A DNA stretch of 64,000 nt from Prunus persica. Its lineage: Eukaryota > Streptophyta > Magnoliopsida > Rosales > Rosaceae. Where the stretch lies: positions 6,227,308 through 6,291,307 of the forward strand of contig NC_034013.1 of NCBI RefSeq assembly GCF_000346465.2, in the 5' to 3' direction. A program made the translations under genes and the position numbers. Under the pieces are notes generated by a model. It had not been told where the DNA came from. It made no database searches and was given only the letters and a program-made list of their open reading frames with translations. Position 1 is the first letter of the stretch; every line of letters begins with the position of its first letter. This document shows positions 10,735 to 21,331 of the stretch, piece after piece.

Positions 10735-10928
10735 AAATCAAGAATTGCCCATTAGAACTTGTACCAAGAATTCATCATTAGAACCCAAATCACGAATTTA
10801 CAACTAGAACACAAATTAAAAATTGCCCATTGGAACTTATATCAAGAATTCATCAATGGAACCAAATCAAGAACTACCCATTATAACACAAATCAAGAAT
10901 TTACCACTAGAACACAATAAAAATTGCT
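10735..10928. repeat. Degenerate minisatellite of about 20-27 bp units
   Basis: Variants of 'aatcaagaattgcccattagaac' repeat roughly eight times with changing spacers (caagaattcatcattag, acgaatttacaactag, aagaactacccattata and others). No coding frame runs through it. Confidence 0.7.
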
Positions 10929-11275
10929 CACTCCTGTTTTTCAGGTCAAAATCGTTTAAAATGTAAATCTTGCTACCGATATGTGTCACCGTGTCGAGAT
11001 ACCTTGGGCCTTCAAAATTAGGTTATCAATATCCTCCTCTCAAGCAAACTATATTCCCACCAGAACTTTATCTACATATGGATCACAGAATGCTCAATTA
11101 GAATGCATTGTAACAACTAAAGCAATTAAAGAAATAATTATGCCCAGTGGGTTCTAGAAAATGTTCATATACCATATCTCAACCATCTCTAACAATACAA
11201 TAAAAGCTGCTTTATTATATAACAGATTTATAACTTTCACAATCAATCTATGTTTTGTTTCTTCACTGTCAGCAA
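10929..11275. repeat. Low-copy repeat shared with 46801-47213
   Basis: This stretch matches 46801-47213 almost continuously (ttcaggtcaaaatcg, ctaccgatatgtgt, cgagataccttgggcc, ggttatcaatatcctcct, ttatgcccagtg, tataacagatttataac). The 46.8-kb copy keeps about 56 extra bases after 'ggccttcaaa'. It lies downstream of the SUVH gene and is the left part of a rearranged duplicate of that locus. Confidence 0.85.
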
Positions 11276-11676
11276 CAAATATTTAACCAAATTTCCTTGA
11301 TTTCTATCTATTCTATTTCTATTTCTATTTTCCACTCAGATGATCAGAGATGATGATGAAAAAAAATAATAATAGTAATCAGAAGAATTTTGAAAACCAA
11401 AGAACCAAAGGAATAATAAGAATAAATATATGATACAAATGACTCTATAGAAAATAAGAAAAAGAAAAACTAAACTATTACTCCAGTTGCATGTTCTGTT
11501 TGAAGGGCAGGACCCACATGCTTCACAAATGCGCACACAAACACAGAATTACATTTACATGCGTGTGTGAGTAGCTGCATACAAAATAGAAGGCAGGAAT
11601 CTATCTAGAATCTAAAAACATGGGAGCAAGAAACCACCTCTTGTAAGTAACTCACAATTGTCCTCTTAAGTCTGAC

Positions 11677-14600
11677 TCAATACAGCCTGCCGGTACACTC
11701 TGGAGAACCACAATAGCAACTCTTCTTCTTTATATTGCCATCGGAATCACGAACCTGATCTATCATATAATTGTAATGATAAGTCAACTCTTGCAAGGGA
11801 GGAATGTTCTCGGCGGCAAAGAACATAATGTGAGGAATTCTAGTATCATCATGATCATAGAGGACATTTTGGGCATAGAGATTAGGGGAACAACTATGGT
11901 TGACAAATCTTCCCACATTGCCATATTGTGCTGCATCAATGGTAAATCCACCATCCCCCACAACTTCATAAGAACTTGACTGTGCATCGGGCATGAGGGT
12001 TGAAAGTCCATCCCAAAGAGAACTGTCATTGTAGTTATTCCCAATATCAAACAGATACTCATCATTACCAGTTCTTTCTTCAGCTTCCTTGTCTTCAAGG
12101 AGCTCTCCTATATACTCACATATAAAACTTCCTGAAGGAATGGAATTTAGGGATCTCACTCCCCAACCCCTTGATTCAGTTTTAAAGATTTCAAGCGGAA
12201 ATTTGATACCACGCTGGCTAACTCTATTATAACAAGAAGGAGGACACTTACAAGAAGGACCACACTCATACACAAGTGGCTTTACTTCAACAATAGCACC
12301 ATTAAAGTTATATGGGATCTCACCTCCGTTGTTAACTGCACAAGAACATTTCTCAGAATCTGAGCATGCAACAGTACAGCTACAACCCTTGGGAGGGATT
12401 GGGCGGCACCAATCAGGATATATCATGTTGGTTATGTATACAAATGGTGGAGGTTTCTCATCATCTATGGTATTCACAGCACAAATAGGAATTGACTCTT
12501 TCCCCAGTGAAATATCATCACTGCAGCGACCTACCCGTACTCGAGATTTTTTGGACTTCTTGACTTCTTTCAAGGGAAGCTCTGGTTGATCTCGAATTCT
12601 GGCCAGTTGAAACTTGAAAACAAGCTTACCATGAGACCCCACATCCTGCCAACATTTAGCTACTAAATATAATCCATCATAGACGTATGTCTTACTTTTT
12701 CCATCAGAAGATTCAGAGCCACGGATCACTCTAACAGGATTCTTTTCATGCAGACTGTTCTTCAAAGCAAGGTTTCCCCGTTCAAGCTTCTGATCTTCAG
12801 GTTCCTTATCAGTATTCATCACATTTCCTCCTTGGCCCGTATAAATCAAGGAATCTGAATTATCCAAATCATCAGCATAACCACCAGATGCAACTATACT
12901 AGTTGCAAGGACCTTGCCACCATGCTTCACATAGTCTATACCACCTTGACTCTGGCGATGAAGACCAACTATAGTAAGTTCCACTCTGTAATGAAACTCA
13001 TCACCAACTTCAACACCTGGGACAGGCCCCAAGATTTGTTTCCCTATATTTACATATTTTCCGTTATCCTTCAGAATCTTTGCCGCTGCATAATCAATCC
13101 TCCTGCGAGAACTTCCTCCTTCCTTTGACTTACCTTCTTCCTCCTGCAAGAACTTCCTACAAAGAGCTTGGAACAGACGCAATGTCTCCCTCACCTTGTT
13201 TCGGGTGACAGTTCGGTCATTATCATGAACTTTGCTAGTTAAACTACTAAGACCAAAAGGAGGAGGGCATACATCAGAACAACGTGATCTTGGAGTCTTA
13301 TGAAGGTCTTCCTTCTGGTCACTCTCAAGAGAATTCTCTGTATCCCATATAACAAGCTGATTTGAGCCTTGGTAAGCATTCTTTCGTGCTATAGGATGAA
13401 CCTTCTTTTTAGACTTTCCTCCAATGTCCGAGTCAACTATTTTCCTGGACGCAGTTTTAGATCTTTCTAGCTGACATTTAAAATCAGGTTTCTTTCGTTT
13501 GCTTCTACTCATACCACCTTCTGTTTTACGCTTGCAGACCTCTTTTCCCTTCCTCCACGGACAATTTGAGGCAGCCATCAAACCCATCACCATCACCCTA
13601 TCCGATGTAAGTTCTGAACTTTCAAAATCTTCTTCATGCAATTGGTTATGAAAATTAGATATATCTAAACATTTTTCACTTGGACTTTCCTTTGCATGGT
13701 ATACCACAATTTCCTTCCCCACTAGCTCCTCTGAATGTCCAACATCCCCCGGGCCTTGACATCCATTGTTTTCTTGAGAAGGTTCAATACACTCTTTTCT
13801 TGTATCTTTTGGAACCACCTTCATCTTAGAATTTACCTTACATTCATCTAAACATTTCTCACTTGGAATTTCCTTCTCATGGTATACTACCATCTCCTTC
13901 CCCACTTTCTCCTCCGAATATCCAACATCCCCCACGCCTTGACATCCATTGCTTTCTTGAGAAGGTTCAATGCACTTTTTCTTTGTATCTTTCGAAATCA
14001 CATTCATCTTAGAATTTACCTTACATTCATCTTGTTTCTCCATTTCTTGAACAGGATTCTCCTTACAGTTGGGTTGAACCTCCCCAATTACTTTAGAAAC
14101 ATTCACTTCCAAATCGCTCTTGTGAAACTCGTCATCCTGAACATCCTCTCCTATTTGTTTCACACTAGTTTTCGGTGTGTTCGATGATGATGGTTTGTCA
14201 CCTACAGCCGACCTCTCTTGACCAAAATTCCTTTCTTCCAGAGAAACATTTCTTCCACAGAGAAGAGGGAAGTCCCGAACAGCTGATACTCTTCTTCGAG
14301 GAGGATATTTTTTAACTGCAATCTTGTCCACACCATTGCCATTGGAAACAGGTGGTGAACAAACATTTATATCTGGTAGAACAGCAACCATATCTTCATT
14401 TGGACTAGCCACACCAAGCTGATTTGGGTTCTTCAACAAATCAGATACTTCATGCTCTAAGGCTGTTAAAGATTCAACTGTGTCCAGAGTACCAGCAGCC
14501 TTACCATTCATCAAGACAGTCTCATCCACCTGACCAGTAGAGACCATCAGCTTTTCAATCCCATGCCCATCACCATTCTTACCCCTGCTAATCAAAGCCT

Positions 14601-15087
14601 CAGCAGTACCAACAGAAGCGGCCTCTTCAACAGATCTCAAATTGTTTAACTGATGTAGATTCTTCGGAGAATCAGATATTTCATGCTCTAAGGCTGTTAC
14701 TGATTCAATTGTCTCCACAGTATCGATGTCCTTGCGATTCAAGTCAGTCTCATCTTCGTGACCATTTGAGAGCATCATCTTATCAACCCCATGTCCATCG
14801 CCATTTTTATCCCCACGAATCAAACTTTCTGTTGGTACACTCTCAACCACAGAAGTCGCCTCCTTATCAGGTCTCAAATTGTTTATCTGAGCAAATCGTC
14901 CACATCCCGGGGGGAAATCACGAACAGCAGAGATTATGCGCCTCTTTAACTTAGGTGACTGGGAATGGAAAGAGCACTCTCCATTTTCCATGGGCAATCG
15001 TCCCAATCTTACATCAGAATGACTACCATTAAGTGAAGCAATTGTTCTCGACGACTCCAAATTTTGCAATGCCTCTACGACCCCCAT
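11677..15087 (-). CDS. SUVH5/6: Histone H3K9 methyltransferase, SUVH5/6-like
   Basis: One uninterrupted frame of 1136 residues. SUVH proteins bind methylated DNA through an SRA/YDG domain and place H3K9 methylation that feeds back on non-CG DNA methylation to silence transposons. Domains are a long low-complexity N-terminus (1-640), SRA about 685-835 (LGPVPGVEVGDEF, VYDGLYLV), cysteine-rich pre-SET about 885-960 (GCSCTVACSDSEKCSC), SET about 965-1108 (GWGVRSL, FVNHSCSPNL, ELTYHYNY) and post-SET at the end (CYCGSPECTGRLY). The methyl-transfer and zinc-binding motifs look intact. A splice-acceptor-like tttag at about 15126 suggests a 5' UTR intron. Lack of coding introns is usual in this subgroup. 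The N-terminus carries two internal tandem duplications and two SAVRDFP-x-x-CGR motifs. Whether it is SUVH5 or SUVH6 cannot be settled here. Confidence 0.95.
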   Translation of the reverse strand: MGVVEALQNLESSRTIASLNGSHSDVRLGRLPMENGECSFHSQSPKLKRRIISAVRDFPPGCGRFAQINNLRPDKEATSVVESVPTESLIRGDKNGDGHGVDKMMLSNGHEDETDLNRKDIDTVETIESVTALEHEISDSPKNLHQLNNLRSVEEAASVGTAEALISRGKNGDGHGIEKLMVSTGQVDETVLMNGKAAGTLDTVESLTALEHEVSDLLKNPNQLGVASPNEDMVAVLPDINVCSPPVSNGNGVDKIAVKKYPPRRRVSAVRDFPLLCGRNVSLEERNFGQERSAVGDKPSSSNTPKTSVKQIGEDVQDDEFHKSDLEVNVSKVIGEVQPNCKENPVQEMEKQDECKVNSKMNVISKDTKKKCIEPSQESNGCQGVGDVGYSEEKVGKEMVVYHEKEIPSEKCLDECKVNSKMKVVPKDTRKECIEPSQENNGCQGPGDVGHSEELVGKEIVVYHAKESPSEKCLDISNFHNQLHEEDFESSELTSDRVMVMGLMAASNCPWRKGKEVCKRKTEGGMSRSKRKKPDFKCQLERSKTASRKIVDSDIGGKSKKKVHPIARKNAYQGSNQLVIWDTENSLESDQKEDLHKTPRSRCSDVCPPPFGLSSLTSKVHDNDRTVTRNKVRETLRLFQALCRKFLQEEEGKSKEGGSSRRRIDYAAAKILKDNGKYVNIGKQILGPVPGVEVGDEFHYRVELTIVGLHRQSQGGIDYVKHGGKVLATSIVASGGYADDLDNSDSLIYTGQGGNVMNTDKEPEDQKLERGNLALKNSLHEKNPVRVIRGSESSDGKSKTYVYDGLYLVAKCWQDVGSHGKLVFKFQLARIRDQPELPLKEVKKSKKSRVRVGRCSDDISLGKESIPICAVNTIDDEKPPPFVYITNMIYPDWCRPIPPKGCSCTVACSDSEKCSCAVNNGGEIPYNFNGAIVEVKPLVYECGPSCKCPPSCYNRVSQRGIKFPLEIFKTESRGWGVRSLNSIPSGSFICEYIGELLEDKEAEERTGNDEYLFDIGNNYNDSSLWDGLSTLMPDAQSSSYEVVGDGGFTIDAAQYGNVGRFVNHSCSPNLYAQNVLYDHDDTRIPHIMFFAAENIPPLQELTYHYNYMIDQVRDSDGNIKKKSCYCGSPECTGRLY
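13660..14031 (-). repeat. In-frame tandem duplication in SUVH (residues about 353-474)
   Basis: Two adjacent units of about 61 residues share DECKVNSKM, KDT-K-CIEPSQE-NGCQG, GDVG-SEE-VGKE and VVYH-KE-PSEKCL. The DNA copies are still very similar, pointing to a fairly recent unequal exchange or slippage. Confidence 0.9.
14415..14886 (-). repeat. In-frame tandem duplication in SUVH (residues about 68-224)
   Basis: Two units of about 78 residues share NNLR, KNGDGHG, TVE-TALEHE and SD--KN--QL in the same order. They are more diverged than the duplication at residues 353-474, so probably older. Confidence 0.85.
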
Positions 15088-15264
15088 TCCAACTCCGAAA
15101 CCAATGTAGTGGAATGCTCAAAAACCTAAAACCATAGTAATCATTAGGAACACAGCTATCCTTAGTAAATAAAGAACCTTATTAATTTTTTGTGGGTATA
15201 CTATGTTATTTAAACATTCTCCTAATATGCAAGGCTTAATAAGAATTTTAAAAACAAAAGCAGC

Positions 15265-15410
15265 ACTGACCGTCTTCCCGGATGTCCAGTTTATTTCAAT
15301 CTCTTCATCATTAACTCCTACAACTTCTCCATCCATCCAAACTACCTCAGGACCCTCCACCCAAACAAGAGATCCAATCGCCAAATTAACATTAGCAAGC
15401 CAGATCTTTA
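15265..15410 (-). pseudogene. Myosin (plant class XI-like) N-terminal exon relic
   Basis: The minus-strand translation contains VNLAIGSLVWVEGPEVVW, MDGEVVGVNDEEIEI and TSGKTV, in the order and spacing of the SH3-like N-terminal exon of plant myosins (typical: N-x-x-GS-VWVEDP, W-DGEV, T-NGKTV). It ends at a donor-like gtcagt near 15270 and is preceded by an AG, so it looks like one genomic exon with intron edges. No motor-domain exon is nearby. It sits inside the probable 5' UTR intron of the SUVH gene, in the same orientation. Confidence 0.65.
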
Positions 15411-15889
15411 ATTTAAAATCATCATTGACAATGATTTGATACTCAACAGGCACATTAAGCTAGCATTAGACAGCAAGACTATGATGCAATTAGAAAACTG
15501 TACTGAAAATAAGAATCTACAACAGAACTGTGAGGTGTTCCTTATTCAGTAACTGTATATGGGTGATAATTTATTCATTCAACTATTCGTCAAGTTTTTG
15601 GAGTATAATATTCTCCTTACAAATAAAGTTGAATCATATAATTTACGCATTCAACTGTATATGAGTTGAATCACGCCCAGCACATTATTATGGAGTATAA
15701 TATTCTCCTTACAAATAAAGCGGCAACCATAAACAACCAAAAAATACGGAAAATTACCAGAAAAGAAACACAACCAGCAAGCCAATCCTTTACTTAGCCT
15801 TCAAAATCAATTCTTTCAGAAAAACAAAAATCACAAGAGTCAGACAAAATAACAACAGACAGAAAATTAGGGTTCAGAGATAATGCCTC

Positions 15890-16090
15890 AAAGAGAGAAA
15901 AATCGAGAGAGGGAGAGACTGAGAGAGAGCGGGAGTGACTGAGAGAGCGAGATCAAGCGACTGAGGGAGAGCGGGAGACTGAGAGAGCGAGATCTCGCGA
16001 AGAACTTGGCTGCAGATTTGGTTTGGGGAGAGGAGGTTGAGTTGAGAGCGAGAGAGTGGGTCTCGTCGGGAAGGGGAGGAGAGAGAAGGA
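15890..16090 (-). promoter_or_regulatory. CT-rich leader, probable SUVH 5' UTR/promoter; shared intergenic promoter with HHP4
   Basis: On the minus strand this is a long CT-rich tract with repeats of ctctctcagtc and cgagatctcgct, typical of plant 5' leaders. The next gene to the right (HHP4) points the other way from 16434, so only about 350 bases separate the two leaders. No TATA box is obvious. The role is inferred from position. Confidence 0.4.
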
Positions 16091-16433
16091 GAGTTTTTCG
16101 CATAAAATGTTATTTAATTATTATTTTACCTTATTTTTTAATTTTAAATATTTTAAAATCGAAGAGTTAACGATATGTGATGTCGTTTCAACGCTCCCTG
16201 GTATTTAACGACAGCACTTTCTCACCACACTGTTTTCTGCTGAATTTTCTACTTTTCTCGGGGAATTTTCTTTCCCTGGAATATTTTTTTCCCAGGAAAG
16301 ATAGTTTTTCCGAGAAAAAAAAAAAAAAAGTATCTAGAGCTGCCATTGTTTCTATCGACGCTTTTCTTTGGTAGTTTCCATAAAAGAAACCCAAATAATA
16401 AAAAATAATAAAAAACTCATCTGGGTTTTGATC

Positions 16434-18707
16434 ATGGGCGGTGATTCTCCAATATCAGGTGGTTTTCTCATTTGCCTTCTAAATCTTATGTTTTATCGTC
16501 GAATTTTGTGTTATTTAATAATCTGTTGATCTTAATCACGGTATATGAAACATCGATTACATTGTGGCCTGGCTCAACTACTTTGCATATATTTTCTGTT
16601 TTGTTGAGAATTGTATGGAAAGCTTTCAATGTGTTGAGAATTGTTCTGTTTTGTTAATAAATTTGTGATGTCTTTGAAACCTTAGTCTGGATAATTTTGT
16701 GTAATATAAAAGGTATATAGGCAACATTTAATCATATGCCGATATTAGAGCGAATTCCGAAATGATATAAGCAAGACAAGAATATGGAATGATGTGCGTA
16801 TCAGTAATGAAATGAACCCCTCTGGTATTTGCTCAGATTATGTGAATGTGATGCATGTTCCCTTGTATAACTCTGTTTCTCGAAGAAACGTTTTTGTCCT
16901 TCAATGCCTATTGTATTAGCTTATGGTGTCTTTCCTCAAATTTTCATGAGACATTAGTTTGTAGTCTTGTTTTTAGTATGAGGATGCTCCTCAATGCTTC
17001 TTGTTTCTGGGTTGTAGAGATGAGAGCATTAAATAATCAATTTGACTGTGAAAATGGAAACAAAGTGTCTTCAAAGGAAGGGAAGGGAACGAGGCTATGG
17101 AAGAAAGTGAAATATCAGCTTATTGAATACCATGCATTGCCTAGCTTTTTAAGGGACAACGAGTTCATTCTGGGTTATTACCGATCAGAATGGCCATTGA
17201 AGCAGGTGTTTCTAAGCATCTTCTCCATTCATAATGAGACTCTCAATGTGTGGACGTAAGTACTTTAGCTCAAAAACACATTACGTTTTTATAATCCAAT
17301 GCTTATTATGTTTTTATTTTCTCTCGTTCTTATTTATTATACATCTATGCACGCGGTCAATACTTGCGTTGTGATACATGATTGACATTATATTTGAAGC
17401 TGTGCCTCTCATAAAAATAACATTGATTGCTGAGAAATCCTTTTTTTGTAGGCATTTGATCGGGTTCTTCCTTTTCCTTTTCCTAACCATATACACAGCA
17501 ACAAAAGCTCCAGACATCATGGATCTTTCTTCCTTCCAACGTTTGCCTGACATGATTAGAAAAGCTGAGTTTTACAAAATTCATCCAGAACTGTTGAATT
17601 GCCTCCCTTCACTACCCAACCTGTCTGATATTTATAGATTAAAAGACGAATTGAAGCCATCTTTGCCCTCTATGGATTTCATCTCCTCAGTTTCAGGGAA
17701 TATAAGGGAACTTCTCGCCAAATGCTTGCCTGAGCGGTTCTCACATGCCTATCAAACAGAGAATTCTGTTCTGGTATTGTCTTGCATCCTTGATAATGAA
17801 ATGCAACTCTGTTTGTATGCTGTAATATCTTGCAAAACTGTCATCCGGTGCTTTTCAAAATTCTTACATCACGTTTTATCTTCCTTTTATTCATGAATAT
17901 TTTACCAATCTACCTTATACACGTTACTTTCTATTAAGTTTCTCAATAAAAGCCGTTCTATATACTTATGGGAACATACTATTTAATTTGAAGTCATCCT
18001 TTTGTTTCCATGTTCACAGCCTGATTCCTTTGTTATTTGTTTCATAACTTCAGCATGGAGTTACAGATGATGTGATGAACATGGTGGCCCCCCTTATGTA
18101 TCGACCTATTACAAGGTGGCCCTTCTTTGTCTTCCTAGGTGGAGCCATGTTCTGCTTGCTAGCCAGCAGCACATGCCACCTCCTTGCTTGCCATTCAGCG
18201 CGCCTTTCCTACATTGTGCTTAGATGTGACTATGCAGGCATCGCTGCACTCATCACAACCTCATTTTACCCTCCTGTTTACTACTCCTTCATGTGCAACC
18301 CCTTCTTTTGCAACCTCTACTTGGGCTTCATAACAATACTAGGTATCGCCACCATTGTTTTCTCCCTCCTCCCACTTTTTCAAGGACCCAAGTTCCGTAG
18401 TTTTCGTGCTTCTCTCTATTTTGGGATGGGCGTGTCTGGTGTCGTTCCTTTAGTTCATAAACTCATAGTGTTCAGGAATCAACCAGAAGCCATTCAGACA
18501 ACCGGCCTTGAAGTGTTAATGGGGGTTCTTTATGGACTGGGGGCTTTGATTTATGCCACAAGGATACCGGAGCGGTGGAGACCAGGGAAGTTTGATATTG
18601 CTGGCCAGAGTCACCAGCTTTTCCATATCTTGGTTGTGGCGGCAGCTTACACACACTATCGTGCTGGGCTGGTGTACCTAAGATGGAGGGACTTAGAGGG
18701 TTGTTAA
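16434..18707 (+). CDS. HHP4: Heptahelical transmembrane protein 4-like (PAQR family)
   Basis: Four exons: 16434-16458, 17018-17255, 17452-17773 and 18054-18707; phases close to give 412 residues. The family comprises seven-helix receptors related to adiponectin/progestin receptors; plant members respond to hormones and sugar. Motifs seen are KVKYQLIEYHALPSFLRDNE, HNETLNVWTH, the core CLLASSTCHLLACHS and the C-terminal HQLFHILVVAAAYTHYRAGL, whose H-x3-H with the upstream His forms the family's metal site. I chose the first exon (MGGDSPIS) because it splices in frame and resembles the MGD start of relatives; ATG at 17020 is the alternative. Introns are GT-AG. Confidence 0.93.
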
Positions 18708-19268
18708 CTTGTTACTATTGAGACTTTGGGGCCAGAATTTGATCATAGTAAGTGGGTCTTTTCTAGCCCTTCTTCTGTATTGGGGTTGGGTTCTTTTTGT
18801 GTTTGAAAACCTTTGAAAATTTGAATCAAGGTGTGGCTTTACTTTTTCTCTTTGGCCATAATAAAGTTTGTAGGGTCTTTGGTCTGAAAGTTTGGACATT
18901 TTTCTTTTATTGATCAAAACCTTCCAGCTATGTAATTACAAGTGTACCTGTATAGGCTCCACCTAGTTTAGCAGGTTAGGACAAATCCCCTCAATTTGCA
19001 TCCAAGGGGCTTGCGTGAATGGGCAGCCTTGAAGTAAATGGTTCAAGTTTCATTGGAGGTGACAGTTATGTTGATCCTTTGGAATGAGTTGAAAGAGGGA
19101 AAGCAAGAACCCAATTGTGCTCCAAAAATTGAACAAAATAAAGGTGAAATTGGTGACTAAAAGTCATCAGTTTTGTACTTGTATTCACGAACTTCTTGTT
19201 CACCACTTTATGCAAAAAGCTTGTACTTTGTGTGTGTGCTTATATGTACGTACATTTCTAATGTCTTC
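18708..19268. other. HHP4 3' region
   Basis: 3' UTR and downstream sequence of HHP4. An aataaag signal-like site is at about 18861. No other gene is seen. Confidence 0.45.
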
Positions 19269-19447
19269 TTGTTTTTATAAACCAAGTTTCTGAGATGAAT
19301 ATATGTTCACTTTAATGTTTACTCCTTTCCGATCAAATCTTTGAGATATTTGAGGATATCTTGTTTTTATAAACCAAGTTTCTGAGATGAATATATGTTC
19401 ACTTTAATGTTTACTCCTTTCTGATCAAATCTTTGAGATATTTGAGG
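19269..19447. repeat. Tandem repeat, 92-bp unit, two copies
   Basis: The unit starting ttgtttttataaaccaag occurs at 19269 and 19361 and is nearly identical (one visible C/T change). Confidence 0.9.
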
Positions 19448-19673
19448 AAATTAAAATATCCTGAAGACGATGGTCATTCCTACATTTTCTATTGGTGTGT
19501 CATTCAGTCATGTTGGGTTAGTTGTGGCGGTTCCTTAATTCGGTTTTTACTTAAAGATATTTGAGGAAATTAAAATATCCTGAAGACGATGGTCATTCCT
19601 ACATTTTCTATTGGTGTGTCATTCAGTCATGTTGGGTTAGTTGTGGCGGTTCCTTAATTCGGTTTTTACTTAA
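19436..19673. repeat. Tandem repeat, 119-bp unit, two copies
   Basis: The unit running from agatatttgaggaaatt to ggtttttacttaaa repeats directly with almost no change. It overlaps the end of the 92-bp repeat, so two duplications share the atttgagga boundary. Confidence 0.9.
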
Positions 19674-20249
19674 ATTGTACTCCAATCCAAATTAGCCTCA
19701 CCGTCAATGAATTGTTAAGAATACGCAATAATATGTTTTGGTTTGGTATCTAATGTACTTTGGTTTGGTATCTAATGTACTTTAATCATCTTGTAACCGA
19801 TGTAGCATCACTAGGACTCTTATATCCCTTCTTGCACGGCTGAAGATGCACCATCACTAATACTCTTATGTCCGTTGTCTTATAAATATATGCAAGACGA
19901 CCTCACACAGATTGAGGAATTCACTCCAAATCAGAAATTGTTTGATCATTGAATTATATCACTGTGAAATGGCACACTTTTTTTTCGTCAAATAAGTGGC
20001 AGATCTTTAGTTTCAATTTTATAGTTGTTGATATCCCTTTGTACATTTCTACCGTATTTTGGCTGTTGGTGATAACTAATGTGTATCTCTCATTCAGATT
20101 ATAGCTGTTGGTTTTGACATGTTAGTTACTTGCAAATTTTGGAGAAGTTATTGGGCTGTTAATCATCTACTGACTATACAAGTAGTCTGATGTATTCCTT
20201 TTGCAGAACAGACTATTTTTCTAACAGATGATGAAGAGGAAAGGACAAT
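19674..20249. other. Intergenic, no gene seen
   Basis: AT-rich sequence. It includes a 22-base direct repeat (ggtttggtatctaatgtact, twice near 19739-19782) and no protein-like frame. Confidence 0.4.
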
Positions 20250-20345
20250 CAATGGGGTGTTCGTTGGATTGGCGCAGGTCTCTGGTATGCTCCAAGTGTT
20301 CTTGAGTTCAAGTCCCATGATACCCGTGTGTGAGTTTCCCCAGAC
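20250..20345 (+). mobile_element. SINE-like fragment
   Basis: The text ggattggcgcagg followed by gagttcaagtccc resembles degenerate pol III A and B boxes. It is followed by gtgtgtgagtttcccc, as in the SINE-like copies near 46108 and 48815. No target-site copies identified. Confidence 0.4.
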
Positions 20346-20559
20346 AATAAATTAGCCACAGGGTCAATACTGAAAATACAAGTCATAACCAATTACTATA
20401 GAATAGATTAACCCAAATTGCAGAGAATCCTAAAACCCCAAACACTTTTAGCAATCTGGCCAAAATACAAATCACACAACTGAAAAACTATTTGCTGATT
20501 TCCTTTAAAACATTGAAAGTAAGAAGGTGGTTGAGAAAAATGGATCAGACTGCAGGTCT

Positions 20560-20938
20560 TTAGATTAGAGGTGCACCCATTGGAGGAGGTGGTGGGCTTT
20601 GTTGCTTCCGAAAGTTTCCTGCTGGAGGAGGGGGTGGGCTTGGTCTGGTTTTCCGGCCAAATTTGCTCACCTTCAAATCTGTAGCCAAACATAAAACACA
20701 TAACATAATGTATCCTTGATCAACAATTGCTAATAAAAGTAAAAATTAAAGGAAATGAGAAAGAAAGAAAAAAAAAACCAGAGTACAACTCAAATTCTCA
20801 AAAGGAATTCTAAATTTCGGAAACTGTTTCTGAATCTCGAACCGAACCTGCATGAATCTGAGATGGATGCATGAGCAAGATGGATGCAATGAACATAACC
20901 ATAATGAGAAAGCGGACGAAGGAAGAGAGACCAGCCAT
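20560..20938 (-). CDS. Small secreted proline-rich peptide precursor, unknown family
   Basis: Two exons (20938-20848 and 20678-20560, GT-AG, phase 1) give 69 residues. Residues 1-30 form a typical signal peptide (MAGLSSFVRFLIMVMFIASI, then a small-residue IHA cleavage site). The mature part is short, basic and proline-rich, with two copies of S-P5-x-G (SPPPPPAG and SPPPPPMG) separated by NFRKQQ, and ends GAPLI. Ser-Pro runs of this kind are often hydroxylated and arabinosylated in secreted plant peptides and extensins. A TATA-like actatataat lies at 21011-21020 on the minus strand, about 75 bases before the start. I cannot place it in a known peptide family. No cysteines are present in the mature part. 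Confidence 0.7.
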
Positions 20939-21010
20939 TGATTACATAAAAATTAGCTCTTGTTTGGAACTTTGTTCTTACCCCTTGATCACAACTATGC
21001 CCCTATGATA

Positions 21011-21020
21011 ATTATATAGT
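21011..21020 (-). promoter_or_regulatory. Candidate TATA box for the small secreted peptide gene
   Basis: The minus strand reads ACTATATAAT, about 73 bases upstream of the ATG, allowing a short leader. Confidence 0.45.
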
Positions 21021-21331
21021 GAGTGTGAGTGCCTGAGTTGAGTAACTGTGAACGATTTAATTAATTAATTAATTACAAAGCGTGATGTATGGGGTTAAGT
21101 GGAATTAGGTCGAGATGCATATTTTAAAGGTTAGACAAATGATGTTACAAGTTGACTTTAATTTCTTCTAAGGATGCCATTTAGGTATAAATATTCCTTG
21201 AAAGTCTGCAAACTTAATTAAACTATTTTCATTAAGACCCTATATATTCCTTTAATTGTTTGCACGTACTATTATAGGAAAAAAAAAAGTTATCTAGCCA
21301 GACCAGACATCAAAAGAAGATGCATTATATT

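Noticed and set aside
12329..14187. Several plus-strand frames within the SUVH gene
   Set aside because: They are antisense shadows of a well-supported 1136-residue protein.
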